Source: Geopseudomonas sagittaria
GTDB taxonomy: Bacteria; Pseudomonadota; Gammaproteobacteria; Pseudomonadales; Pseudomonadaceae
Assembly: GCF_900115715.1 (NCBI RefSeq)
Contig: NZ_FOXM01000016.1
Location: 36,617-100,616, forward strand
Reading direction: 5' to 3'
DNA length: 64,000 bases
Shown: one piece after another, positions 25,684 to 33,869 of the stretch
Layout of the letters: every line of letters begins with the position of its first letter
Numbering within the stretch: position 1 is the stretch's first letter
The notes under the pieces: generated by a model
Database searches by the model: none
What the model was told of the DNA's origin: nothing
The model's input: the letters and a program-made list of their open reading frames with translations, nothing else
Position numbers and translations under genes: made by a program

Positions 25684-27333
25684 TTACTGATGGAGATCGC
25701 TCATCCGAAGCTCGGGACTGATGATGTCCTGCGCAATGCGGATCTCGATGATGCTGACCAACCCCGAGGCGCGCGCGCGCTCCAGGGCGCCGGCGAACTC
25801 CTCGGTGCGCTCGACCACCTCGCCGTGGCCGCCGTAGGCGCGGGCGTAGGCGGCGAAGTCCGGGTTGACCAGGTCGGTGCCGCTGACCCGGTGTGGATGG
25901 TGGATTTCCTGGTGGGTGCGGATGGTTCCGTACATGCCGTTGTTGAGCACGACGATCAGCGGCGCCACGCCGAGGCCACGGGCCACGGCGATTTCCTGGC
26001 CGTTCATCATGAAGCAGCCGTCGCCGGCCACCGACAGCACCTGGCGGCCCGGCTGGGCCAGCGCCGCGGCGATCGCTGCCGGCACGCCGTAGCCCATGGA
26101 ACCGTTGCGCGGCGCCAGCTGCGACGGGTAGCCGGTGAAGCGCATGAAGCGCCCGGCCCAGCCGGCATGGTTGCCCGCGCCCCAGGTGACGAGGGTGTCC
26201 TCCGGCAGGCTGGCCTGCAGGTGGCTGAAGATCGCGTTGAGGTCGACGTCGCCGGCGATCGGCGCCGGACGGCGGTACTGCTCACCCGCCTCGCGCAGGG
26301 CGCGGGTGCGTTCGGCCCAGACCGGCTGCTCGCCCGGCTGCAGGTCGGCCAGCGCAGCGGCGAAGTCGGCGACGCTGGCGGTGATGCGCCGCGCCCGCGG
26401 GTGGGCAGCGCCCAGGGCGTTGTGGTCGGGCAGCACGGTGACCAGACGGGCAGGGTGGCCATGCACCGGCAGCAGCGCCCAGCTGTCGGTGACGATGTCG
26501 CCCAGCGGCGAGCCTATGCCGATCACCAGGTCGGCGTCGCGCATGGCCTCGGCGAGGGTCTGCGCGCGGCCATAGCCCAGCGAGCCGACGTAGCTCGGCG
26601 AGCGCTGGTCGATCAGGTCCAGGCAGTTGAAGTCGACGGTTACCGGCAGCTGGTAGCGCTCGGCCCAGGCCTGGATCTGCCGGCTGGCGGCCGGGGTCCA
26701 GCCGCCACCGCCGAGCACCACCAGCGGGCGGGCGGCGGTGGCCAGCAGCGAGGCCAGCTCGTCCATGGTTTGCGCGGCCGGCACGCTCGGCTGCACGCTG
26801 ATCGAGTCGGTGGCCTGGACGGCGACGCGGTCGCGCAGCATGTCTTCCGGCAGGCCGATCACTACCGGCCCCGGGCGTCCGGAGCGGGCGATGGCGAAGG
26901 CGCGGGCGACCAGTTCGGGCACGCGCTCGGCGTGCTCGATCTGGAACACCGCCTTGGCGGTGCTGCCGAACCAGCCGTCGAGATCGAACTCCTGGAACGA
27001 TTCGCGGTAGGTCTCGGCGCGCGGGATCAGACCGACGAACAGCACCAGCGGCACGCTGTCCTGCCAGGAGGTGTGGATGGCGACCATGGCGTTGGCCGCG
27101 CCCGGACCGCGGGTGACCATGAACACGCCGGGCTTGCCGGTGACCCGCGCATGGGCGTCGGCCATGTAGCCGGCGCCGCCTTCCTGACGGCACACCACCA
27201 GCTTGATCGGCGCGTCATGCAACGCGTCCAGCACCTCCAGATAGCTTTCACCGGGAACACAGAACGCGGTATCCACACCTTCGCGGAGCAATTGCTCGAC
27301 CACGAGCTGACCGCCACTACGCAATTCCGTCAT
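25684..27333 (-). CDS. ThDP-dependent enzyme, acetolactate synthase/2-oxoacid decarboxylase-like
   Basis: 549 residues from the ATG at 27333, preceded by GGAG at nine bases. The three-domain ThDP layout is visible: N-terminal pyrimidine-binding domain with the cofactor glutamate in CRQEGGAGYMAD, a central domain, and the C-terminal pyrophosphate domain with AGDGCFMMNGQE and NN (GDG...NN motif). The family includes acetolactate synthase, 2-ketoarginine decarboxylase, indolepyruvate decarboxylase and benzaldehyde lyase, so sequence alone does not fix the reaction. The following gene is an aldehyde dehydrogenase, which favours a 2-oxoacid decarboxylase producing an aldehyde. No acetolactate synthase small subunit is nearby. 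It lies just after the MFS gene. Confidence 0.85.
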   Translation of the reverse strand: MTELRSGGQLVVEQLLREGVDTAFCVPGESYLEVLDALHDAPIKLVVCRQEGGAGYMADAHARVTGKPGVFMVTRGPGAANAMVAIHTSWQDSVPLVLFVGLIPRAETYRESFQEFDLDGWFGSTAKAVFQIEHAERVPELVARAFAIARSGRPGPVVIGLPEDMLRDRVAVQATDSISVQPSVPAAQTMDELASLLATAARPLVVLGGGGWTPAASRQIQAWAERYQLPVTVDFNCLDLIDQRSPSYVGSLGYGRAQTLAEAMRDADLVIGIGSPLGDIVTDSWALLPVHGHPARLVTVLPDHNALGAAHPRARRITASVADFAAALADLQPGEQPVWAERTRALREAGEQYRRPAPIAGDVDLNAIFSHLQASLPEDTLVTWGAGNHAGWAGRFMRFTGYPSQLAPRNGSMGYGVPAAIAAALAQPGRQVLSVAGDGCFMMNGQEIAVARGLGVAPLIVVLNNGMYGTIRTHQEIHHPHRVSGTDLVNPDFAAYARAYGGHGEVVERTEEFAGALERARASGLVSIIEIRIAQDIISPELRMSDLHQ

Positions 27334-27337
27334 GGTC

Positions 27338-28663
27338 TCATTCTCCAACTGCTTTGCTTGCATCATCTTTGATCACTTTCATGGCCAGGAGCGTCCCGAT
27401 CAGGGACACGAGGGAAATCGTCGCCAGCAACGATGCCGGCCCCCAGGAGGCGTTGTCCGACAGCATCAGGAACCAGGTGGCGACGGCCGGCATGAAGCCG
27501 GCGATCAACCCGGCGAGGTTCGCCGACAGGCCCAGGCCGCTGTAGTGCAGGCGGGCGGGGAACAGCTGGGTGAGTAGCGCGCCGATCGGGGCGTAGGAAA
27601 TCGACGACAGGCCGACGCCGCAGACCATCGCCAGCATGATCAGGCCGTTGTCCCGGGTATCGACCAAGGCGAAGATCGGGAAGGCCAACGCCAGGCAAAT
27701 CACGTAGCCCAGCGCCACGGTCTTGCCTGCACCGATGCGGTCGGCCAGCTTGCCGGCCAACACCAGCACCACCATCTGGGCGACGGCACCGATGGTTAGC
27801 CCCTGCAGGATCACCGTGCTGGGCATGCCTAGGGTGCGGGTCACGTAGCCGATCATGAAGGTGGTGATGATGAAGAAGCCGGCGTTGCCGAACAGGTAGG
27901 CGGCGATGCCAATCGCCAGGCGGCCAGGTACGCTGCGGAACACCTCGACCACCGGTAGCGACTCGGTCTTGTTTGCGGCAGCCAGCTTGCGGAACTCCGG
28001 GGTCTCCTCCACGTTCCAGCGCAGCCATACGGCCAAGCCGACCAGCACGATGGAGACTAGGAACGGCACGCGCCAGGCCCAGTCGAGGAAGGCGTCGCCG
28101 GGCAGCGAGGCGGCCAGCGCCACGGCGCCGGAGGACAGCAGGGTGCCGGTGGGCGCGCCGAGCTGGACGATGGCAGCGTAGAAGCCGCGGCTCTTCTTCG
28201 GCGCATTCTCGAGAGCCAGCAGGGTCGCACCACCCCACTCGCCGCCGGTCGCCACGCCTTGCACGGCGCGCAGCAGGGTGAGCAGGATCGGCGCGACTAT
28301 GCCCGCCGTGGCGAAGGTCGGCAGCACGCCGATCAGTGTGGTGGCCACGCCCATCAGGGCGATGGTGATGACCAGCGCACTGCGCCGACCGTACTTGTCG
28401 CCGATATGGCCGAAGATGACCGCGCCCACCGGGCGGGCGATGAAGCCGACGCCGAAGCTGAGGAAGGCGCCAATCATCGATAGCGACGGATCGCTGCCTG
28501 GGAAGAACAATGGCGCGAAGACAATCGCTGCCATGGTGCCGAACAGGAAGAAGTCATACCATTCCAGCGCAGTGCCGATATAGGCGGCGGCGGCAATTTT
28601 GCGTAGCGAAGCTGGCTTGGATGTTTCCACTGCTGCAGACGCCGTCAGTTCGTGAGTACTCAA
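27338..28663 (-). CDS. MFS transporter, metabolite:H+ symporter (MHS) type
   Basis: 441 residues, twelve predicted membrane segments. The MHS signatures are visible: GTALEWYDFFLFG near the start, GFIARPVGAVIFGHIGDKYG and RR after helix 2, and GVATGGEWGGA. This family imports carboxylates such as 2-oxoacids, shikimate, citrate or proline-like solutes. The best start is TTG at 28663 with GGAG nine bases upstream; no ATG is suitably placed. It leads the transporter-decarboxylase-dehydrogenase operon and is divergent from a LysR gene. In context it would import the oxoacid formed in the periplasm. The substrate is inferred, not shown. Confidence 0.88.
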   Translation of the reverse strand: MSTHELTASAAVETSKPASLRKIAAAAYIGTALEWYDFFLFGTMAAIVFAPLFFPGSDPSLSMIGAFLSFGVGFIARPVGAVIFGHIGDKYGRRSALVITIALMGVATTLIGVLPTFATAGIVAPILLTLLRAVQGVATGGEWGGATLLALENAPKKSRGFYAAIVQLGAPTGTLLSSGAVALAASLPGDAFLDWAWRVPFLVSIVLVGLAVWLRWNVEETPEFRKLAAANKTESLPVVEVFRSVPGRLAIGIAAYLFGNAGFFIITTFMIGYVTRTLGMPSTVILQGLTIGAVAQMVVLVLAGKLADRIGAGKTVALGYVICLALAFPIFALVDTRDNGLIMLAMVCGVGLSSISYAPIGALLTQLFPARLHYSGLGLSANLAGLIAGFMPAVATWFLMLSDNASWGPASLLATISLVSLIGTLLAMKVIKDDASKAVGE

Positions 28664-28771
28664 TTGGAATATCTCCGATTTCTTAATTATTAGCTGGAGA
28701 GCGACTATCCGCCGCGCGGCGAAAATTTCCGCCTACTGGAGTCAACCCGTAATCGTTATTCGCCCAAACTT

Positions 28772-28784
28772 CCGAATGATTCGG
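28772..28784. promoter_or_regulatory. Candidate operator palindrome between MFS and LysR genes
   Basis: CCGAAT-G-ATTCGG is a perfect 13-bp palindrome in the 243-bp divergent intergenic region. A wider inverted repeat (TCGCCC near 28760, GGGCGA near 28783-28788) overlaps it. A LysR regulator often binds such a dyad in the shared region. Binding is not shown. Confidence 0.4.
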
Positions 28785-28906
28785 GCGACTCTCACGGATT
28801 GCCTGGTTAATTTCCGTCATGACATTGAAAAGACTATGGGTCACACTCCATAACGTCCAATGCCGATTTTCTTGCCTGTCCATGCTCTTCTGATATGCTT
28901 CGATGC

Positions 28907-29812
28907 ATGAACATACGTCGCATCGAATGCTTCCTGATGGTTGTGGATACCGGCACGGTCACCGCCGCGGCTGGCCAGCTGTTCATGGCGCAACCGGCCC
29001 TGAGTCGACAGCTGCAGACGCTGGAAAGCGAGCTGGGCTTCAAGCTGTTCGACCACAACCGCAACCGGCTGCAGCTGACCCCGGGCGGACGCGAGTTCGT
29101 GCCCATGGCGCGCCTGCTGCTGAGCAATGCACGCCTGGTGCAGGCTGGGGCGAAGAACATCGCCACCGGGCACATCAAACGCCTGCACCTGGCCGCCACC
29201 CCGGCCACCATACGCGGCCTGGTGGCACCCTTCCTCGCTACCCTGCCGCCCTCAGCTCCGCTGATCCTGACCCACGAAGCCGAGCACTTTCACATCCATG
29301 ATCAGCTGCGCAGCGGCATCGATCTGGTGATCTCCCCGGCCCCTTGCGGCGAAGAGTTCGCCAGCCAGTTACTCGGCATGATTCCGATCAAGGCCTACGT
29401 GCCCCAATCCCATCCCTGGGCGCAGGCCGGCCGCACCGCGATCAACCTCGAGGAACTGCTCACCCAGCCGCTGATCCTGCCCAGCACGCACAGCGTGAGC
29501 CGGGTCGAACTCGATCTCGCCGTCGCCCGTGCCGGGCTGCAATACAGCTCCGTGGAGGAATGCGACGAGGCGCATACCATCCAGGCCCTGGCGGTGAGCG
29601 GGCATGGCGTGGGGATCGTCACCGACCGACCGCGCTACGGCGCCTATGGCCTGCACATTCAGATCAGCGAACGCGGCGTCCTGGGCGTGACCCTGCACGC
29701 CGCCTGGGACCGCCAGCACTACGGCACCGGGATGCTGGAGACGCTGGCGGAACAACTGCGCACCTACCTGTCTACGGCACGGCAGCTACCGCTGAACGAG
29801 CTGGGCGAGTAG
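28907..29812 (+). CDS. LysR-family transcriptional regulator
   Basis: 301 residues from the ATG at 28907; an ATG four codons upstream is possible. The winged helix-turn-helix is at the N-terminus (TVTAAAGQLFMAQPALSRQLQTLESELGFKLFDH), followed by the effector-binding domain. It is divergent from the MFS operon and is the only regulator in the catabolic cargo, so it probably controls it in response to the substrate or the oxoacid. It converges on the RidA gene with a 37-bp gap. Confidence 0.92.
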   Translation: MNIRRIECFLMVVDTGTVTAAAGQLFMAQPALSRQLQTLESELGFKLFDHNRNRLQLTPGGREFVPMARLLLSNARLVQAGAKNIATGHIKRLHLAATPATIRGLVAPFLATLPPSAPLILTHEAEHFHIHDQLRSGIDLVISPAPCGEEFASQLLGMIPIKAYVPQSHPWAQAGRTAINLEELLTQPLILPSTHSVSRVELDLAVARAGLQYSSVEECDEAHTIQALAVSGHGVGIVTDRPRYGAYGLHIQISERGVLGVTLHAAWDRQHYGTGMLETLAEQLRTYLSTARQLPLNELGE

Positions 29813-29849
29813 CCCGCAGGGACACTACCCGCCGCAACCGCAGCCCGCC

Positions 29850-30359
29850 TCAGGGACGAACGGCGGTTACCTCGATCTCTACCAGCCAGGCCGGATTGAC
29901 CAGTCCGGCGACCTGCATCACCGAGCGCGCCGGCAGCTTGGGCTGTGCCTCGGTACCGAAGAACTGGCCATAGCCCTTCATGAAGCCGGCGAAGTCCATC
30001 TTGCCGCCCTTGGTCGGATCGCCGACCAGGAATACCTGCATCTTGACCACGTCCCCCATGTTCAGACCGAGGCTCTGCAGGGTCTTGTCGATGGTCTTGA
30101 ACACGCTGACGGTCTGCGCCTCGGTGTCACCGTAGGCGGCCAGGCTGTCGGCCGGGGCCTTGGCGTCGATCGTCACCGGTACGCTGCCGCTGAGGTTGAC
30201 CACGGTCGCCGTGGCCGGTACTTCGACAGCCAGGGCGATGGGGAAGCTGGAGTTGGGGATCTTGTGGCGGATTACTGCATCCGCTGCGTTGGCCTGGGTG
30301 GCCAGCAGGGCGCCGGTCAGGGCGGCGCCGGTCAGGACGTTCTGCATGAGCTTGTTCAT
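29850..30359 (-). CDS. Exported RidA-family (YjgF/UK114) protein
   Basis: 169 residues. RidA proteins hydrolyse reactive imines or enamines made by flavin or PLP enzymes; they are normally cytosolic. Here residues 1-25 form a Sec signal peptide (NVLTGAALTGALLATQANA, cleavage after ANA). The RidA domain follows, with LPARSVMQVAGL placing the substrate-binding arginine at about residue 145. It ends an operon-like series with a cytochrome c and a flavin amine oxidase, the partner expected to make the imine. Start at 30359 has AAGGAA upstream. A periplasmic RidA that deaminates the product of a neighbouring oxidase is the natural reading. Confidence 0.88.
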   Translation of the reverse strand: MNKLMQNVLTGAALTGALLATQANAADAVIRHKIPNSSFPIALAVEVPATATVVNLSGSVPVTIDAKAPADSLAAYGDTEAQTVSVFKTIDKTLQSLGLNMGDVVKMQVFLVGDPTKGGKMDFAGFMKGYGQFFGTEAQPKLPARSVMQVAGLVNPAWLVEIEVTAVRP

Positions 30360-30386
30360 CGTTTGGAGTTCCTTGGTTGGGGAAGG

Positions 30387-30785
30387 TCAGCGCCGGGTGA
30401 CGTTCCTGACGTCCTGCAGCGTGACCGGTTCGGTGTACTGGTTGCCGAAATGGCTACGGATGTAGCCGACCACCGCAGCGATCTCTTCATCGCTGAGGCT
30501 GGACTTGAAGGCAGGCATGCCCGACTGGCCATTGGCGACCATGTAGATCGGATAGGCCGCGGCGGCCAAGCGCGGGTTGTTGGCCAGCGCCGGGTAGGCG
30601 GCGGCGCCCTTGGCCCCCTGGCCCTGGTCCATGTGACAGGCCTGACAGATCGTGTGGTACAGCGTTTCGCCGTCGCGTTGCGCCTGCTGCCCGGCAGTCG
30701 ATACCGCCACCGCGCTGTCGGCCTGGGCCTGCGCAGTGAGCAGGCCGCCGAGCGCCAGCGTGACTATCAATCGAGGTGTGTTCAT
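30387..30785 (-). CDS. Periplasmic c-type cytochrome
   Basis: 132 residues from the ATG at 30785, with AAGGAA six bases upstream. It has a signal peptide (LIVTLALGGLLTAQAQA), one haem-binding CQACH at residues 47-51 and a candidate axial methionine near 90 in NGQSGMPAF. This is a class I monohaem cytochrome. It sits between the flavin amine oxidase and RidA genes, so it is a likely electron acceptor, making the flavoenzyme a dehydrogenase rather than an oxygen-using oxidase. That electron route is inferred from context. Confidence 0.9.
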   Translation of the reverse strand: MNTPRLIVTLALGGLLTAQAQADSAVAVSTAGQQAQRDGETLYHTICQACHMDQGQGAKGAAAYPALANNPRLAAAAYPIYMVANGQSGMPAFKSSLSDEEIAAVVGYIRSHFGNQYTEPVTLQDVRNVTRR

Positions 30786-30801
30786 CGTGATTTCCTTGCG
30801 C

Positions 30802-32406
30802 TTAGGCGGCGGTCTGTCTGGCCACAGCATGGCGATGCAGGCGGCTGATGGCATCTTGGGCAGAGAGAATGGCGCCTTCCTGCCAGGCCGGGAGATGCGA
30901 CACATGCTCGCCAGCCAGGATCAGGCGACCGTCGATCTGACACAGGTTGTGGTAATGAGCCTTGCGCGCTTCGTCGCTCCAGACGCCATAGCAGCCATGG
31001 GTCCACGGTACCCGATGCCAACCCACGGCAATGCCGTTGTCGAACTCCTCGCGATACTGCGGGTGTAGTTGACTACCCTGCTCGAGCGCCTTCTTCACGC
31101 GCATCTCGGGGGACATGGCGGTGAATTCAAAGGCATCTTTGCCTTGCCAGACATAGCCGCCGAGCAGCACGCCCTTGCCAGAGCTGCCGTAGTCGCAGTT
31201 GGGATAGCCGATCTGGCCAATCGGTGCATCGGTGTAGCTGATGCCACCGTAGATCCGCTCGTCCTGCTCCCAGAAGCGCCGCTTGAACTGCAGGCCGATT
31301 TTCGCCGAGGCGCCATAGGGCACCGCACGGATGGCGTTTTGCATCGGAGCGGCAACATCGACCTGCAGCTGGCTGAGAATTGACAGTGGCAGGGTACAGA
31401 CGCACCAGTCGGCCTTTTCCTGCCTGGTGCCGCCGCTGCCGGTGGTGTCCTCATAGGTGACGGTGACACCGCTGTCGTTTTGCTGGATGCGGGTGACCTT
31501 GGCGTTGTAGCGAACCAGGCCATCGATCTGCTTGGCAAACGCCTGGGCAATCATGTCCATGCCGCCGACCGGCTGGAAGATGCTGGTCTGGAACTCATGC
31601 AACTGGCCGACCATGAGATACAGCCATAGGCCTGACTGCAGCAGCGCCTGGCGGTCGAGGAGGTCGGAAGTGACTGCCTCCGGCATCAAGCCGCCGCCGG
31701 CATCGACCGCGAAGCCCCGGCGCATGCTGCTGCCTATGGACTTGATGTAGTTGTTGCTGTCATCCAGGCCGGCCCAGACACGCAGGCTTTCCAGCAGCTT
31801 TTCGCGGTCCTCGGCGCTAACCGGCTGATCCAGTGCGCCCTGCTTGACCGACTTGCTCAGCAGCTCGGCGATGTGCCCCTGATAATCAGCCTGTACTTCG
31901 CGGTAGCGCTTCGGCTGGCCGTTGAACGCCCGGCTGGAGTGCAGCAAGGCGTTGTGGTTGACCTGGATGAACGGCTCGAGCCTGACCCCGAACTTGCCGC
32001 AGTAATCGAGGATGGCATGGTGGTGGTAGGGAATCCGCCACGGGCCGGGGTTGAAGTACAGGCCCTGGTCGAACCGGCAGTCCTGGCTGGTGCCGCCCAG
32101 CTCGGTGTAGCGGTCGCCGCCGCGCAGAGTCCAGCAGCGTCCGCCGGCCTTGGCGTTGTACTCCAGCACCTTGACCTTGTAGCCGGCCTTGCGCAGCTCG
32201 TAGGCCGCAGTCATGCCGGCCAGGCCGGCGCCAAGCACCAGCACGCTGGCGCCGGCAGGGGCGGCACTCAGTTCGAAATGGCCCTTGTAGCTGGATTCGC
32301 CAGCAAAACTGAGGGCGGTCATGGCCTGGTACATGGCCGCCGCACCCGCTGTCTTGCCGATCCACGCCAAGAGCGTACGCCGGCTCAGACCTGTGGACTG
32401 TTCCAT
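30802..32406 (-). CDS. Tat-exported FAD-dependent amine oxidase (flavin monoamine oxidase family)
   Basis: 534 residues from the ATG at 32406, with AGAGG upstream. The N-terminus has a twin-arginine motif SRRTLL at residues 8-13 and a weak hydrophobic stretch, indicating folded export. The dinucleotide-binding motif VLVLGAGLAG is at 56-64, followed by the ARG-like GGRCWTL; PVGGMDMIAQAF and the C-terminal GEHVSHLPAWQEGAILS complete the FAD fold. It belongs with L-amino acid and monoamine oxidases. The product would be an imine, and the two downstream genes (cytochrome c, exported RidA) fit electron removal and imine hydrolysis. Substrate unknown; an amino acid is likely. Confidence 0.88.
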   Translation of the reverse strand: MEQSTGLSRRTLLAWIGKTAGAAAMYQAMTALSFAGESSYKGHFELSAAPAGASVLVLGAGLAGMTAAYELRKAGYKVKVLEYNAKAGGRCWTLRGGDRYTELGGTSQDCRFDQGLYFNPGPWRIPYHHHAILDYCGKFGVRLEPFIQVNHNALLHSSRAFNGQPKRYREVQADYQGHIAELLSKSVKQGALDQPVSAEDREKLLESLRVWAGLDDSNNYIKSIGSSMRRGFAVDAGGGLMPEAVTSDLLDRQALLQSGLWLYLMVGQLHEFQTSIFQPVGGMDMIAQAFAKQIDGLVRYNAKVTRIQQNDSGVTVTYEDTTGSGGTRQEKADWCVCTLPLSILSQLQVDVAAPMQNAIRAVPYGASAKIGLQFKRRFWEQDERIYGGISYTDAPIGQIGYPNCDYGSSGKGVLLGGYVWQGKDAFEFTAMSPEMRVKKALEQGSQLHPQYREEFDNGIAVGWHRVPWTHGCYGVWSDEARKAHYHNLCQIDGRLILAGEHVSHLPAWQEGAILSAQDAISRLHRHAVARQTAA

Positions 32407-32506
32407 AGATAACCTCTGCACATCTGTGATTCAGGCAGGGCCTTACGCCGCTGGAAGACTGCTGCCAATAAGGTGATTTCTCGCCTCCGTCAAGAGGCAA
32501 AGCCGC

Positions 32507-33850
32507 TCAGGATTTGTTGCGCGCAGCCGCCAGTTGCTCTGCCACCTGCGGATAGCGCAGGACGAACTCGACATGCGCCCGCACGCCGGTCTTGAGAGTG
32601 GCGTCATCCACCGCGAAGAACGGACTGTGGTTGTTAGCCGCCTTGCTCATCTCCACGCCGGCGGGTGTGGCACCGAGGAACACGAACAGGCCAGGCACCT
32701 TTTGCGCGTAATAGGAGAAGTCCTCGCTGCCGGCGCTGGGTGAACTTAGCTGCCCGACCTTGCCGTCAGCGGCCTTTTCCAGCGCCGGCAGCATGGCCGC
32801 AGTGAGCGCCGGGTCGTTCATCGTCACCGGTGCGTAGTTGGCCAGCTCCACCTTGGCCTTGGTGGCGTTGGCCTCGGCGATGCCCTCGACCAGCGGCGGC
32901 AGGTGGCTGTGGATACTGTCGCGGATGCCCGGGCTGTTGCTGCGGATGGTGCCGGTCATGCTCACGGTTTCCGGGATGATGTTGCCGGCACTACCTCCCT
33001 GAATGGTGCCGACGCTGACCACGCCCATGCCTTCGCGCAGGTCGACCCGGCGGCTGACCAGGGTCTGCAGGCCGTTGACGATCTGCGCGCTGGCGACGAT
33101 TGGATCGGCACCGGTCCAGGGCATCGAGCCGTGGGTCTGTTTGCCGGTCACGGTCACGCGGAAGCCGTCGGCGCTGTTGAGGGCGGCCCCCGGCTTGTAG
33201 CGAACCTCCCCGGAGGGCATCTGAGCCATCACATGGATGCCGAAGATGGCCTCGACCTTGGGCTGGTCCAGCGCGCCGTCCTTGATCATATGGCGGGCTC
33301 CGTAGATCTGCGTCTGGTCGAAGAAGTCGATGTCCGCCGCACCTTCCTCGGCCGGCTGGAACAGGAACACCACGGTGCCGGCGATTCTGTCCTTGTTCGC
33401 CGCGAGCACCTTGGCGGCGCCGAGCAGCATGGCGGTATGGGCGTCATGGCCACAGGCGTGCATCACCGGCACCTCCTTGCCCAGGTAAGTGCCGCGCGCC
33501 TTGCTGGCGAACGGCAGGCCGGTCTGTTCCTCGACCGGCAGCGCATCCATGTCGGCGCGCAGCGCTATGGTCGGCCCTGGACGGCCGCCTTCAAGGACGC
33601 CGATCACTCCGGTCTTGGCCACCCCGGTGCGCACTTGGATACCCAGCTCGCGCAGGTGTTCGGCCACCAGTGCTGCGGTCTTCACTTCCTGGTTGCCCAG
33701 TTCCGGATGCTGGTGAATGTGATGGCGCAGGTCGATGACCTCCCGTTCAACCGCATCGGCAGCGGATTTGACCCAGTCGCTGGAGGCCGGTGCGGCGGAC
33801 ACAGCGCCGGAAGCCAGCATGATTGAAAGCAACAGTGAATTGAATTTCAT
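32507..33850 (-). CDS. Exported M20D-type amidohydrolase
   Basis: 447 residues with a signal peptide (LLLSIMLASGAVSAAP). M20D features are visible: LRADMDALPV, the metal site HACGHDAHTAML, FLFQPAEEG and the late GSEDFSYYAQKVPG. These enzymes hydrolyse N-acyl amino acids (hippurate, indoleacetyl-amino acids, N-acetyl amino acids). Export is unusual for this family and fits a periplasmic step before the amine oxidase. It lies 19 bp after the OprD porin gene and 100 bp before the oxidase gene on the same strand. Confidence 0.9.
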   Translation of the reverse strand: MKFNSLLLSIMLASGAVSAAPASSDWVKSAADAVEREVIDLRHHIHQHPELGNQEVKTAALVAEHLRELGIQVRTGVAKTGVIGVLEGGRPGPTIALRADMDALPVEEQTGLPFASKARGTYLGKEVPVMHACGHDAHTAMLLGAAKVLAANKDRIAGTVVFLFQPAEEGAADIDFFDQTQIYGARHMIKDGALDQPKVEAIFGIHVMAQMPSGEVRYKPGAALNSADGFRVTVTGKQTHGSMPWTGADPIVASAQIVNGLQTLVSRRVDLREGMGVVSVGTIQGGSAGNIIPETVSMTGTIRSNSPGIRDSIHSHLPPLVEGIAEANATKAKVELANYAPVTMNDPALTAAMLPALEKAADGKVGQLSSPSAGSEDFSYYAQKVPGLFVFLGATPAGVEMSKAANNHSPFFAVDDATLKTGVRAHVEFVLRYPQVAEQLAAARNKS

Positions 33851-33869
33851 CAGTCAGCCTCGCGCGGGG

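Noticed and set aside
25684..27333. Acetolactate synthase for branched-chain amino acids
   Set aside because: There is no small regulatory subunit or ilvC nearby and the neighbours are a transporter and an aldehyde dehydrogenase.
25690..27372. Open frame on the plus strand opposite the ThDP enzyme
   Set aside because: Composition is Ala/Val/Gly/His/Arg-rich and mirrors the ThDP gene frame, which has all expected motifs.
28683..28883. Possible 66-codon gene in the LysR-MFS intergenic region
   Set aside because: No ribosome binding site, no family similarity, and it covers the candidate operator.
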